Assembly (NCBI RefSeq): GCF_004342915.1
Contig: NZ_SLWL01000018.1
Location: 1-63,227 of the forward strand
DNA: 63,227 nucleotides
DNA from: Camelimonas lactis
GTDB lineage: Bacteria; Pseudomonadota; Alphaproteobacteria; Rhizobiales; Beijerinckiaceae
Direction of reading: 5' to 3'
Positions 36,090 through 45,553 of the stretch are shown here, piece by piece. A program made the position numbers and the translations under genes. The stretch's first letter is position 1. Each line of letters begins with the position of its first letter. The notes below the pieces were generated by a model. It was not told where the DNA came from and made no database searches. It saw nothing but the letters and a program-made list of their open reading frames with translations.

Positions 36090-37471
36090 CGTCGATCCGC
36101 GCGCGGCTGTTCCTGATCCTGCTGCTCACTACCGGCGTCGTCTGGCTGTCGGCGATCGCCTGGATCTACCTTGACACGCGCGCCCAGGTGGAGCGGGTGC
36201 TCGACGCCCGCCTGAGCGAGGCGGCGCGCATGGTCAGCTCGCTGCTCACCCGCCAGGATGCCGATGGCAGAAAGGGTCTGGACGCCGGCAAGGCCGCCCG
36301 CATCGCCGAAATCGCCGCCATGCACGCGCCCTATGAGCGCCAGCTCTCCTGCCAGATATGGGCCATGGACGGGGGGCTTGTTGGTCGCTCGGAGGGCGCG
36401 CCGGCGCAACCGTTGACCGATCGCGGCGCCGGCTTTTCCGTCACCCAGGTGAACGGCGAAACCTGGCGGGTCTATGCGGTGGAGAACAGGGCGCTCGGCA
36501 TGCGCGTGCTGGTCGGCGACAACATGCGCGTGCGCGACCGGCTGATCGCCGATGTGATCCGGGGTCTCGCACTCCCGGCTTTACTCATTCTGCCGGTTCT
36601 TGCGGGGCTGATCTGGCTCAGCCTCAAACGGGGGCTGGCGCCGCTCAGCGCCATGGCGCGGTCGCTGGCGGCGCGGCCCGCCTCCGATCTCAGCCCCCTG
36701 CCCGACAATGACAGCCCATCCGAGATACGGCCGATGATCCGCGCCCTTAACGGGCTGTTCGCGCGTGTGGCGGCGGCCCGGGCGCACGAACGCGACTTCA
36801 CCGCCTTCGCCGCCCACGAACTGCGCACGCCGATCGCCGGTCTGAAAACCCAGGCGCAGATCGTCCTGGGGCACGGGGACGCAACCGTGCGCGACAATGC
36901 GTTGCGCCAGATCATCACCGGCGTCGACCGGACCTCACGGCTGGTGCGGCAGCTGACCGATCTGACCAATACCGAAAGCGGCGCCTTTGGCCGCGACGGC
37001 GGCGAACTCGACGCCGGCAGGACATTGCAGGCGCTGGCCGACGATATCCGTCAGCATCACCCCAAAGCGGCCGCCATCACCCTGGACCCGGGACTGTCCG
37101 GTCTGACCCTGCCGGTGAATGCGACGCTGTTCATGCTGGCGGCGCGAAACCTGCTGGAAAACGCCGTGTTGCATGCGCCGCCGGAACGCCCCGTCGTCTG
37201 CTGGCTGCGCCGCGATCCGCATGGAGCCAGCCTCGTCATCGACGACGACGGCCCGGGCATCCCGGAGGACGAATTGCCGAAGGCGCGCGATCGCTTTTTC
37301 CGCGGTCGCAACCGCACGATCACCGGCAGTGGCCTTGGCCTCGCCATCGCCGATCTCGCCCTGCGGCGCATGAAGGGCGGGCTGCATCTGGAAAACCGCG
37401 CCGGCGGCGGCCTGCGGGCGGAACTGCGGTTTCCGGCGGAGCCGCAGCCGCGCCAGCGCGACGCCCCCTGA
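36086..37471 (+). CDS. Sensor histidine kinase (QseC/PmrB-like)
   Basis: A 461-residue membrane kinase with two membrane segments (about residues 8-28 and 152-172) flanking a periplasmic sensor of about 120 residues. A HAMP-like linker follows, then the H-box FAAHELRTPIAGLKTQAQI with H244, and an ATPase domain with N-box (LLENAVLHA), DDDGPGIPE and SGLGLAIA motifs. The AAHELR...LKTQ form is typical of QseC-type kinases. It is translationally coupled to its regulator. The signal is unknown; nearby genes suggest envelope or redox stress, copper or cationic agents. Confidence 0.93.
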   Translation: MTSIRARLFLILLLTTGVVWLSAIAWIYLDTRAQVERVLDARLSEAARMVSSLLTRQDADGRKGLDAGKAARIAEIAAMHAPYERQLSCQIWAMDGGLVGRSEGAPAQPLTDRGAGFSVTQVNGETWRVYAVENRALGMRVLVGDNMRVRDRLIADVIRGLALPALLILPVLAGLIWLSLKRGLAPLSAMARSLAARPASDLSPLPDNDSPSEIRPMIRALNGLFARVAAARAHERDFTAFAAHELRTPIAGLKTQAQIVLGHGDATVRDNALRQIITGVDRTSRLVRQLTDLTNTESGAFGRDGGELDAGRTLQALADDIRQHHPKAAAITLDPGLSGLTLPVNATLFMLAARNLLENAVLHAPPERPVVCWLRRDPHGASLVIDDDGPGIPEDELPKARDRFFRGRNRTITGSGLGLAIADLALRRMKGGLHLENRAGGGLRAELRFPAEPQPRQRDAP

Positions 37472-37495
37472 CGTTCCAGCCCGGCAACGCCAGGG

Positions 37496-38752
37496 TCAGT
37501 TACTGGCGGTTTTCGCCGGGAAAGCCGGGGCGCCGATCGCGGTCACCGGCGTGACGGCGGGCTGCGGGGCGCTGATCCCCCTGGGCCTTGGCGTGCGCGG
37601 CTGGATGGTGGAGAGCACCACGCCCATGGGGGTGTCGAGCCCATAAATATCGTCGCGGAACTGGGTCTGGCCATCAGCGCCCTGCCAGCCGGTCAGGTAA
37701 ACCCACGCCACCGGCACGGGCTTTCGCAGCAGGATGTTCTTGCGCTCTCCCCGGGTGATCCCGTCCTCGATGGCCTGCCGGCTCCATTCCGTTCCTTCCA
37801 GCAGCCAGGCGGCGAGATCGCGCACGCCCTCGATGCGGGCGCAGCCCGAAGAGTTGAAGCGCACGTCGCTGCGAAACAGCAGCTTCTTTGGCGTATCGTG
37901 CATGTAGACCGCATCGCCGTTGGGCATGTCGATCTTGAGCTGGCCCAGCGAATTGGCGGGCCCAGGCTCCTGCCGCACGTAAAAATTGGGGTTGACCAGG
38001 GTCGCCCAGTCGACGCTCGCCGGGTCGATCTCCCGGTTCCCGGCCCCGATCAGCTTCATGTTCGCTTTGGCGAGAAAGTCGGGCTCCTTGCGCATGCGCG
38101 GAATGATGTCGGCCTTCACGATCGACATGGGCGCCGTCCAGTACGGGTTCAGGTTCACCGAGGTGATATGGGTCTGGAGCACTGGCGAGGGCCGGTCTGG
38201 CCGCCCGACAATGGCGAGATGGCGCTGGCGCACCTGACCATCCTCGACCGCTTCAACACTGGCGCCAGGAATGTTCACCACCACATAGCGCCGGGCGAAA
38301 TCGAAGCCATTGCCCTTCAGGCGCTCCAGCGTGGCGGTGAGCTGGCTGATGCGCGTCTCAACCGGGGTATTCATGGCCTTCAGCGTCAGGCGCCCAACCG
38401 TGCCGAGGGTCGACAAACCATGCCGGCGCTGGAAGCGCTTCACCGCTTCGACCACCGCCGCGTCATAGACATCCCCCGGCAGCGCGGCGGCGGGCAGATC
38501 GCCGCTGGCGACGAGACGCTGCTTCAGCGCCGTCACGTCCGGCCCCTGCGACTGCGGCTTCAGCGCCATGACGCTGGCGGGCGCCCTCGGCCAGCCGCCC
38601 TGGCTGGCGATCTTTTGGTAGGCCGCCAGCGCCTGGAGCGTGCGCTCATGGGTGTTGGGGCCATAGGCCGGCTCATCAGCCCGCGCCCGCGGCATTGCAA
38701 CCGTGGCCAATGCGGCGGCGACCGTGGCGAGAATGCAAAGGCGCGCGAACAT
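37496..38752 (-). CDS. L,D-transpeptidase with peptidoglycan-binding domain (YcbB-like)
   Basis: The 418-residue periplasmic enzyme has a signal peptide (ends near ARA-DE, residue 26), a PG_binding_1-type domain (DAAVVEAVKRFQRRHGL near residue 115) and a YkuD catalytic domain with C304 in NSSGCARIEG and MHDTP upstream. This architecture is that of YcbB/LdtD, which makes 3-3 cross-links. ATG 38752 gives the signal peptide; the open frame upstream to 39037 adds 95 unrelated residues. It is convergent with the sensor kinase gene. Confidence 0.92.
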   Translation of the reverse strand: MFARLCILATVAAALATVAMPRARADEPAYGPNTHERTLQALAAYQKIASQGGWPRAPASVMALKPQSQGPDVTALKQRLVASGDLPAAALPGDVYDAAVVEAVKRFQRRHGLSTLGTVGRLTLKAMNTPVETRISQLTATLERLKGNGFDFARRYVVVNIPGASVEAVEDGQVRQRHLAIVGRPDRPSPVLQTHITSVNLNPYWTAPMSIVKADIIPRMRKEPDFLAKANMKLIGAGNREIDPASVDWATLVNPNFYVRQEPGPANSLGQLKIDMPNGDAVYMHDTPKKLLFRSDVRFNSSGCARIEGVRDLAAWLLEGTEWSRQAIEDGITRGERKNILLRKPVPVAWVYLTGWQGADGQTQFRDDIYGLDTPMGVVLSTIQPRTPRPRGISAPQPAVTPVTAIGAPAFPAKTASN

Positions 38753-38919
38753 GAAGCATCCCCGGAACGGCAGAGTGCGGATGCGGCAAATATCGCCCGG
38801 CATGGTCAAGGAAGGTTTAATGCGGCATGCTGGCGATCCCCCCGGGCGCCTTGCCCAACCATTCCCGCTCCCCCACATGCTCGCGCCTGACCATGGCGCA
38901 TGGAATATCCGCCAGCCCC

Positions 38920-39492
38920 ATGTCCGCTCCCTATCGCATTGACCTTTCCCTGGAGGCGCTGGCGCGCGCCTTCCAGGCGACGCCCGAGCATCCGGCGCTC
39001 GATCTGCATGGCGGCGTCGCGCCGGGGCGGCCGGCATGGGTCATCCGGCTGCGCGGCGGGCGCCGGGTCATTACCCCCATGGTCTGGGGCTTTCCGCCGC
39101 CGCCGGGGCGGGAGCAGCTGGTCGCCAGCGCGCGAAACCTCGATTCCACATTCTGGCGGCCCTGGCTGAAGCGCCCCAACCGCTGCCTGATCCCCTTCAC
39201 CAGCTTCAGCGCCCCCGCCGGCGCATCCGCCGCCCTGCGGCCGGCGAACGCGGGCGTGGCTGCTTTCGCGGGGCTGTGGCGGTCATTCGAGGAGACGCCG
39301 TTTTTCGCGAGGCTGACGTCGCCAGGCGATGGGGCCGGATGGGCGGCGACCATGCCGGTTGTGCTGACGACGGAGAAGGCGTTCATCGACTGGCTGGAGG
39401 CGCCGGCCGACGTCGCTGTCCGCATGCAGCGCCCGCCACCCCCCGGGGAGCTCGTCGCTGCTGGCGCCGACCGCCCCGACGGCCCGCGCTGA
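38920..39492 (+). CDS. SRAP/HMCES-like protein lacking all catalytic residues
   Basis: The 190-residue protein aligns by eye with SRAP (YedK/HMCES) proteins. The family shields abasic sites in single-stranded DNA through Cys2. Segments such as LEALARAF, VWGF, RCLIPFTSF, FAGLW and MPVVLT follow the SRAP order. The catalytic residues are replaced: Cys2 by Ser2, the Asn of NARAET by S70, the Glu of GFYEW by A98, and the His of HDRMP by A142. It may be a structural or DNA-binding paralogue, or decaying. ATG 38920 restores the N-terminal alignment; no clear ribosome site is seen, and ATG 38893 is an alternative. Confidence 0.65.
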   Translation: MSAPYRIDLSLEALARAFQATPEHPALDLHGGVAPGRPAWVIRLRGGRRVITPMVWGFPPPPGREQLVASARNLDSTFWRPWLKRPNRCLIPFTSFSAPAGASAALRPANAGVAAFAGLWRSFEETPFFARLTSPGDGAGWAATMPVVLTTEKAFIDWLEAPADVAVRMQRPPPPGELVAAGADRPDGPR

Positions 39493-39687
39493 CGCTTCAG
39501 GCGAACGCATCCGGCGCCAGTCCCGGCCCATTTTCAGGCGCCGGTGAAGTATCACCCTATCTGTTTGAGACGACATGGCTTCCCGACGCCGGCCAACCGG
39601 CGTTCGGCCAACGCCGCTCCGCCATTCCGGCGCGCATCTGAAAAATCAGCTTGTCTTTGCTTCCATCCGGCCATATTGCCATCACCC

Positions 39688-39856
39688 TGATGGTTCCCCT
39701 TGGGGATGAAAAGGGAATGCAGTCGGCCTCACGGCCTCAAGCTGCAGCTGCCCCCGCAACTGTAAGCGGCGAGTTTCTCACCTGTACGCCACTGGCCTAG
39801 CGGCTCCGGGAAGGCGGTGAGAAGCAACGACCCGCGAGCCAGGAGACCTGCCGTCG
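39688..39856 (+). promoter_or_regulatory. Cobalamin (AdoCbl) riboswitch
   Basis: The B12 box AGCCAGGAGACCTGCC at 39837-39852 is intact. Upstream are the other conserved parts in order: GATGAAAAGGGAA (39706-39718), CCCGCAACTGTAA (39753-39765), GCCACTGG and CGGGAAGGCGGTGAGAAGCAACGACCCG-type core pieces up to the box. It lies 133 bp before the TonB receptor gene and should switch off that gene and the ABC operon when cobalamin is abundant. The stretch 39493-39687 before it shows nothing else. Confidence 0.95.
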
Positions 39857-39988
39857 CACGTGTTGTCGCACGCGAACGCATCGGGCGGGGTGCACCGGTG
39901 GTAGGCGGATTGCCCCTGCCATGACGGCTGGGCGATGAGACTGCAAGTTCGCGGTGACGCGTCAATATTGTCGCCGGAGCCGCGTCTC

Positions 39989-42181
39989 ATGTCTTCCGCT
40001 TTTCCCCATCCTCCGCGCTTCGCGGACACCGCCCGTTTGCGACGGGTAACCGCCAGCCTCGCCGCCATGGCGGCCGTTCTCAGCGCCAGCGCCGCCGCCG
40101 CGCAGGACGGCTCAACAACCACCGTCGAGCTTGACCCCATCTCGGTGGTTGGCGACCAGGGGCCAGGCGCCGGGCCCAATCTCAATGTGCGCAGCAACGC
40201 CGGCAGCCGCCTCGGACTGACGCCGCTGGAAACGCCGGCCAGCGTCGACATCATTTCCGGCAAGGTGATCCGCGAGCGCGGCCAGAATACCCTCGCGGAA
40301 GCCGTCACCCAGAACGCCACCGGCTTCAGCTACATGGGCACGCCGGGCAACGGCTTCGTGTCGTTCTCGTCGCGCGGCTTCACCGGCGTCACCTCGGTGA
40401 CCACGCTCTATGACGGCGTCAGGCTCTATCCGGGTCAGGGCACGGTCACCTTCCCCTTCGATACCTGGACCGTCGCGCAGATCGACGTGCTGCGCGGGCC
40501 GGCGTCGGTGCTGTATGGCGAAGGCGCCATTGGCGGCGCCATCAACGTCATTCCCAAAAAGCCGCTGTTCGACAGACGGCGCAATGAGGCCCGGGTCTTC
40601 ATTGGCAGCAACGGGCAAGCCGGCCTTGCCGCCGGATCGGCAGGCCCCATCAACGAGAATCTCGCCTACAGTCTCGACGTCTCGGGCGTGCGCGGCGATG
40701 GCTGGATGGATCGCGGGGAATACAAAAGCCTGGCTTTCTCGGGCGCGCTGGCCTGGCGGCCCACCGACGCCCTCACCTTCACCCTCTCCCATGATGGCGG
40801 CTACAACGAACCCAGCCGCTACTTCGGCGCGCCGCTGCGCACGGCGGGCGTCATGGAGAAATCCTGGATCCGGCAGAACTACAATGTCCGCGACAGCGAC
40901 ATCTGGTTCAACGACAACATCACCCAGCTACGGGCGGAGTGGACGCCAAATGAGGCGTTCTCGCTCCGCGCCGTGGGCTATTACGTGACCAGCAACCGCT
41001 ACTGGCAGAACGCCGAGAGCTATCGCTGGAACGCCACGACCGGCCTCATCGACCGGCCAACCGGCAACTGGATCGCCATCAAGCAGGAGCAGGAGCAGGT
41101 GGGCGGCCGCGTCGACGCCACGTTCCGCACGACTCCATTCGGCATGGCCAATGAAACCGTCGTCGGCTTTGACGCCAACAATTTCCGCTTCAGCCGCCTG
41201 AACAACACAGGCTACGCGGCGCCGAAGCTCAACCCCTCGCTGACGCCGTTTGGTTTCGACCCAGGGTTCTGGGGCACGACGGGTGTTTACAACCGCGAAT
41301 ACCGAAGCACGACGCAGCAATATTCACTGTTTCTCGACAACCGCCTGAAAGTTACCGACACATTCTCGGTGGTCGCCGGACTGCGCTACGACAACCCGGA
41401 AGTTGACTACCGTAACCTGCGCAATGGTTCGCAGGCCAACGCCACGCTGGACTCCATTGGCTGGCGCGTGGGAGCGATCTACGAGCCCATCAGGAATCTG
41501 GCGTTTTACGCCCAGTACTCCGAAGCCTCAGACCCGGTGACGTCGATCCTGTCGTTGCCGCCTGCATCCGCCGGATACAAGCTTTCTTCCGGCAGGCAGG
41601 TTGAAGTGGGCGTGAAGCAGAGCCTGTGGGATGGCCGCCTGGAGTGGACGCTCGCCGGCTATTACATCGTCAAGAAGGACCTGCTGTCGCGCGACCCGAA
41701 CAATCCCGCCATCACCCAGCAGGTGGGCCAGCAGTCCTCCCGCGGCGTCGAGGCGTCGGTGGGGCTTGAGCTGGGTCAGGGCTGGCGGATTGACGCCAAT
41801 GGAACGCTTCTGGACGCGCGCTATGACGATTTCAACGAATCCGTTGGCGGCGTCAGCGTCAGCCGCAAGGGCAAGACGCCCGCCGGCGTGCCGGAAACCG
41901 TGGCCAATCTCTGGGTGACCTGGGGCTTCGCCGACCAGTGGAAGGCCATGGTCGGCCTGCAATACGTCGGCAAAACCTACACCTCGGCCAGCAACGACTA
42001 TTCCAGGCCCGAATACGCGCTGGTCAACGCCAGCCTGCAGTGGAAGCCCACGGATTACGCCACCCTCGACTTCCGGGTGAAGAACCTGTTCGACCGGACC
42101 TACGCCTACGCGGGCGGCGATCTGCAATGGTACTACGGCGCGCCGCGCACCGCGGAGCTGTCGTTGCACGTCAGGTTCTGA
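39989..42181 (+). CDS. TonB-dependent receptor under cobalamin riboswitch control (corrinoid uptake)
   Basis: A 730-residue outer-membrane receptor with a signal peptide (to about residue 38), a TonB-box-like segment TVELDPISVVG near residue 43, a plug with IDVLRGPASVLYGEGAIGGAINV near residue 165, and a C-terminal barrel ending in LHVRF. By sequence style it resembles siderophore receptors (FhuA/FcuA type) and is longer than BtuB (about 600). The upstream B12 riboswitch and the ABC genes behind it argue for a corrinoid or cobalt-complex ligand. GGAG lies 9 nt before ATG 39989. Confidence 0.9.
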   Translation: MSSAFPHPPRFADTARLRRVTASLAAMAAVLSASAAAAQDGSTTTVELDPISVVGDQGPGAGPNLNVRSNAGSRLGLTPLETPASVDIISGKVIRERGQNTLAEAVTQNATGFSYMGTPGNGFVSFSSRGFTGVTSVTTLYDGVRLYPGQGTVTFPFDTWTVAQIDVLRGPASVLYGEGAIGGAINVIPKKPLFDRRRNEARVFIGSNGQAGLAAGSAGPINENLAYSLDVSGVRGDGWMDRGEYKSLAFSGALAWRPTDALTFTLSHDGGYNEPSRYFGAPLRTAGVMEKSWIRQNYNVRDSDIWFNDNITQLRAEWTPNEAFSLRAVGYYVTSNRYWQNAESYRWNATTGLIDRPTGNWIAIKQEQEQVGGRVDATFRTTPFGMANETVVGFDANNFRFSRLNNTGYAAPKLNPSLTPFGFDPGFWGTTGVYNREYRSTTQQYSLFLDNRLKVTDTFSVVAGLRYDNPEVDYRNLRNGSQANATLDSIGWRVGAIYEPIRNLAFYAQYSEASDPVTSILSLPPASAGYKLSSGRQVEVGVKQSLWDGRLEWTLAGYYIVKKDLLSRDPNNPAITQQVGQQSSRGVEASVGLELGQGWRIDANGTLLDARYDDFNESVGGVSVSRKGKTPAGVPETVANLWVTWGFADQWKAMVGLQYVGKTYTSASNDYSRPEYALVNASLQWKPTDYATLDFRVKNLFDRTYAYAGGDLQWYYGAPRTAELSLHVRF

Positions 42182-42186
42182 CGGCG

Positions 42187-43095
42187 ATGGCGCAGGCGTC
42201 AGAACCATCAGCGGCCAGGCGGTGGTCGTTGCCTGGCTGGACCCGGCGTCCGGTCACGCAAACCGGGTCAGGCGTCGGGCCGGATGACCCCGGCGGCGCT
42301 CTTGGCCTGGAGGCGAGCGATCTGGCATGGGGGCCGCCGGGTCGGCCCCACCTCATTTCCGGCGTCAGCTTTTCGCTGGCGCCGGGCGAGCGGCTCGCCA
42401 TTGTCGGCCCCAACGGGGCGGGCAAGTCGACGCTGCTGCGCTGCCTGTATCGCCTGCACCGGCCGGTCGCCGGCGTGGTGCGCGTTGATGGGGCTGACGT
42501 GTGGTCGCTATCGCCGCGCCTGGCCGCGCGAAGGGTCGCCGCCGTGCTGCAGGAGGCGCCGGGTGATTTCGCCTTCACCGTCCAGGAGATGGTCGACGCC
42601 GGCCGCACGCCGCATGCGGCCGGGTTTTCCGGCCGCGCCGCCAGCGCCCGCGCCGTTGAGGCGGCGATGCGGCGGATGGAGGTCAGCCATCTGGCCGGAC
42701 GCGCCTTCGCCACCCTTTCCGGCGGCGAGAAACAGCGGGTGTTGATCGCCCGGGCGCTGGCCCAGCAGCCTGGCGTGCTGGTGCTCGACGAGCCCACCAA
42801 CCATCTGGACATCCGCCACCGGCTGGAAGCGGTGGAGCTGTTGCGGGGCCTCAGGATGACCATTGTCACCACCCTGCACGACCTCGACATGGCGGCCGAT
42901 GTCGCCGGCAAGGTGCTGGTGTTGCGCGCCGGCCGGCAAATGGCCTTCGGCCCCGTGTCCGAGACGTTGCGGCCGGCGCTCATTCGCAGCAGCTTCGACG
43001 TGGAGGCAGAGATCGCGCCGCGCGGCCTGTCGCTGCGTTTCGACTACCGGCTGCCGGAAAGGCGCGCTGACGGCAAGATGGAAAGCGGCGAATGA
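42187..43095 (+). CDS. ABC transporter ATP-binding protein, FecCD/BtuD type
   Basis: A 302-residue ATPase with Walker A GPNGAGKST near residue 75, signature LSGGEKQR and Walker B VLVLDEPTNHLD, as in siderophore/B12 importers. An N-terminal extension of about 45 residues before the usual start suggests that a downstream start may be used. It begins 5 nt after the receptor stop and its end overlaps the binding-protein start by 4 nt. Confidence 0.92.
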   Translation: MAQASEPSAARRWSLPGWTRRPVTQTGSGVGPDDPGGALGLEASDLAWGPPGRPHLISGVSFSLAPGERLAIVGPNGAGKSTLLRCLYRLHRPVAGVVRVDGADVWSLSPRLAARRVAAVLQEAPGDFAFTVQEMVDAGRTPHAAGFSGRAASARAVEAAMRRMEVSHLAGRAFATLSGGEKQRVLIARALAQQPGVLVLDEPTNHLDIRHRLEAVELLRGLRMTIVTTLHDLDMAADVAGKVLVLRAGRQMAFGPVSETLRPALIRSSFDVEAEIAPRGLSLRFDYRLPERRADGKMESGE

Positions 43096-44090
43096 CCAGA
43101 CCACGCAAAAGTTGCTCCTCGCGTCGCCGCCGCGCTGGCCTGGCCGGTCTTGCCGGTCTTGCCGGCGCGGGCTTCGCGTTGTGCGCGACCTCGGCCGGGC
43201 TGGGCGCGCCGGTCACCGTGCGCAGCTGCGACCGGACGGTCACCGTGGCGCGGCCCCCGCAACGGGCCGTGTCGTATGATTCCAACCTCACCGAAATGAT
43301 GCTGGCGCTGGATCTGACCGGCCAGATGGTCGGCTACATCGGTCACAGGGACCGTATGCGCGCCTCGGCGCAGGACCTGTTTCCGAAAGCGGCGCAATTG
43401 CGCCAGATCCAGCGCGGCTACCCCAATCGCGAAACCCTGCTGGCCGAGGGCGTTGATTTCTACTTCGCCGGCTGGAGCTATGGCATGCGCGTCGGCGGTG
43501 AGGTGACGCCGGAGAAACTCGCCCGTCTCGGCATCCCCGTCTATGAACTGACCGAGAGTTGCGTGCGCATTGGCCGGCGCGAGAAGCCGACGCTGGATTT
43601 TCTCTACCGGGATCTGCTCAACCTTGGCCGGATTTTCGGCGTCGAGGCGCGGGCAGAGGCGCTTGTCGCCGGTTACCGGCGGCGCATCGACGCCGTTACC
43701 CGGAAAATCACCGGAAAACCCCGCCCGGTGGTGTTCCTGTTCGACAGCATCGGACGGGCGGCCGGCACGGCGGGAGCCCATTCGATGCCGACGGCGCTGA
43801 TCGAGGCGGCGGGCGGGCGCAACATGGCCGACGATACGCCCGGCAACTGGACCCGGATCAGCTGGGAGCGCGTCATTGAACGCGACCCCGACGCCATCAT
43901 CATGATGGATTTCGGCCAGGGCGACGCCCGGCGCAAGCTGGATTTCCTTGCTTCGCGGCCCGGCCTCAGCGACCTGCGCGCATTTCGCCAGGGGCGCATC
44001 CTGACCCTCGGCTACAATGAACTGACCCCCGGGCCCCGCAATGTGACAGCGGTCGAAAAAATCGCGGAGTTTCTCCATGGCGACCATTGA
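43092..44090 (+). CDS. ABC transporter substrate-binding protein for corrinoid or iron complex (BtuF/FepB type)
   Basis: A 332-residue periplasmic binding protein of the PF01497 type, with an Arg-rich, Leu/Ala-rich export signal containing repeated GLA units (about residues 17-27). It shows the family segments QRAVSYDSNLTEMMLALDL, NRETLLAEGVD and ERDPDAIIMMDFG. The order receptor-ATPase-binding protein-permease and the riboswitch support corrinoid import. Its end overlaps the permease start by 14 nt. Confidence 0.9.
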   Translation: MTRPRKSCSSRRRRAGLAGLAGLAGAGFALCATSAGLGAPVTVRSCDRTVTVARPPQRAVSYDSNLTEMMLALDLTGQMVGYIGHRDRMRASAQDLFPKAAQLRQIQRGYPNRETLLAEGVDFYFAGWSYGMRVGGEVTPEKLARLGIPVYELTESCVRIGRREKPTLDFLYRDLLNLGRIFGVEARAEALVAGYRRRIDAVTRKITGKPRPVVFLFDSIGRAAGTAGAHSMPTALIEAAGGRNMADDTPGNWTRISWERVIERDPDAIIMMDFGQGDARRKLDFLASRPGLSDLRAFRQGRILTLGYNELTPGPRNVTAVEKIAEFLHGDH

Positions 44091-45132
44091 GCCGCCGGCG
44101 ACAGCGCGCGCCCGCCGTCATCGCGCCCTGGCGCCTGGCCTTCTTGTCGTGGCGTTGCTGCTTGGGGCCATGGCTGGCTCGCTGGCGGTCGGCTCCGCCC
44201 GCATCCCGTTCGCCGAGGTCCGGGACATCATCCTCAGCCGCATCCTGCCCACGGGCGCCGCGCCCTACTGGAAACCGGGGCTGGAGGCCATCGTCTGGGA
44301 CCTGCGTCTGCCGCGCATCCTGCTCGCGGCGCTGGTCGGGGCCGGGCTCGGCATGGTCGGCGCAGCCATGCAGTCCGCCACGCGCAACCCGCTGGCGGAC
44401 CCCTATCTGCTCGGGGTGGCGGCGGGCGCCGTGTTCGGCGCGAACCTGGCGATCCTGCATGTGGGCGATATTCTGGGCCCGGCGACGACGCCGCTCTTCG
44501 CCTTCGCCGGCGCGCTCGGGGCAACGCTCATCGTCCTGTCGATCGCGCGGCTCACCGGCTCAACCACCGCCGACCGGCTGATCCTGTCCGGCGTCGCCGT
44601 CTCCTTCGTCGTCACCGCCTGCGCCAATCTGCTGATCCTGTTCGCGGACCAGCGCTCCGCCGCCAATGTGATGTTCTGGACGCTGGGCGGCTTCGGCGCG
44701 GCGGACTGGGGCGTGTTGCCGGCCCCCGCCATCGCCCTGGCGGTTGGCGGCGGCTGGTTCCTGCTGAAACGGCGCGATCTGAACGCGCTGGCCATGGGCG
44801 ATGAAACCGCCACCACCCTGGGCATTGCCGTTAACCGGGCGCGCCTGCTGCACATGACGGCGGGCGCTTTCATCACCGGCGTGATGGTTTCGGTGTCCGG
44901 CATGATCGGCTTTGTCGGCCTGATGACGCCGCACCTGGTGCGGATGGCGGTGGGCGGCGACAACCGCGTGGTTTTGCCGGCGAGCGCGCTGGTCGGCGCC
45001 CTGTTCCTCGTGCTGGCGGACATTGCCTCGCGCACCATTATCGCGCCGGATGATTTGCCTGTCGGCGTCGTTACCGGCGTCATCGGCGGGCTGTTCTTCG
45101 TCCTCGTCCTGCGCAAACGGACGGGAGCCTGA
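44077..45132 (+). CDS. ABC transporter permease, FecCD/BtuC family
   Basis: A 351-residue inner-membrane permease with about nine to ten hydrophobic segments. FecCD hallmarks are LRLPRILLAALVGAGLGMVGAAMQ near residue 70, NPLADPYLLGVAAGA near 100, and GMIGFVGLMTPHLVRM near 270. It completes the importer with the ATPase and binding protein. It overlaps the binding-protein gene. Confidence 0.93.
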   Translation: MATIEPPATARARRHRALAPGLLVVALLLGAMAGSLAVGSARIPFAEVRDIILSRILPTGAAPYWKPGLEAIVWDLRLPRILLAALVGAGLGMVGAAMQSATRNPLADPYLLGVAAGAVFGANLAILHVGDILGPATTPLFAFAGALGATLIVLSIARLTGSTTADRLILSGVAVSFVVTACANLLILFADQRSAANVMFWTLGGFGAADWGVLPAPAIALAVGGGWFLLKRRDLNALAMGDETATTLGIAVNRARLLHMTAGAFITGVMVSVSGMIGFVGLMTPHLVRMAVGGDNRVVLPASALVGALFLVLADIASRTIIAPDDLPVGVVTGVIGGLFFVLVLRKRTGA

Positions 45133-45134
45133 CG

Positions 45135-45386
45135 TTGGACCGCCCGCAGGGACAGCGCCAGGGCAAGCGCGCCGGCATTACGCCGCAACAATGCCGGGCC
45201 GCCCGGGAATTGCTGGGCTGGACCCCGGCGCAGCTGGCTGACGCCGTGGCGATGAGCCAGGCCACCATTTCGCTTTTCGAAAGGGGCGCGCGAAAAATGG
45301 CGGCGTCGAACCAGCATGCCATCCGTATCGCGCTGGAGCAGGCTGGCGTGGAGATCGACGCGGCGGGCGGCCCACGACTTGCCTGA
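45135..45386 (+). CDS. Small XRE-family helix-turn-helix protein
   Basis: The 83-residue product has an HTH of the Cro/C1 type: ARELLGWTPAQLADAVAMSQATISLFERG (residues 23-51). It begins with TTG 2 nt after the permease stop, so it is probably translated by coupling within the corrinoid operon. There is no effector domain. Such small proteins may be regulators; a role for this one in the operon is inference. Confidence 0.7.
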   Translation: MDRPQGQRQGKRAGITPQQCRAARELLGWTPAQLADAVAMSQATISLFERGARKMAASNQHAIRIALEQAGVEIDAAGGPRLA

Positions 45387-45553
45387 TTGCCCCCGCCGCC
45401 GGGGGGCGCGGCCAACCAGCGGCCGGTCTGGGCCCCTGCCCGCCGCGCAGCGCGAATTGTCGTTGGCGCCAGCTTTTTCTGAGGTTTGATAGCGCACACA
45501 AGCAAAACAACCGCAGGAATACCGTTCTTCCCGACACAAGGGGAGAAAACGCC

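Noticed and set aside
39989-45132. An iron-siderophore uptake operon
   Set aside because: Protein families allow it, but the intact cobalamin riboswitch directly upstream argues for corrinoids; no Fur-like site was noticed.
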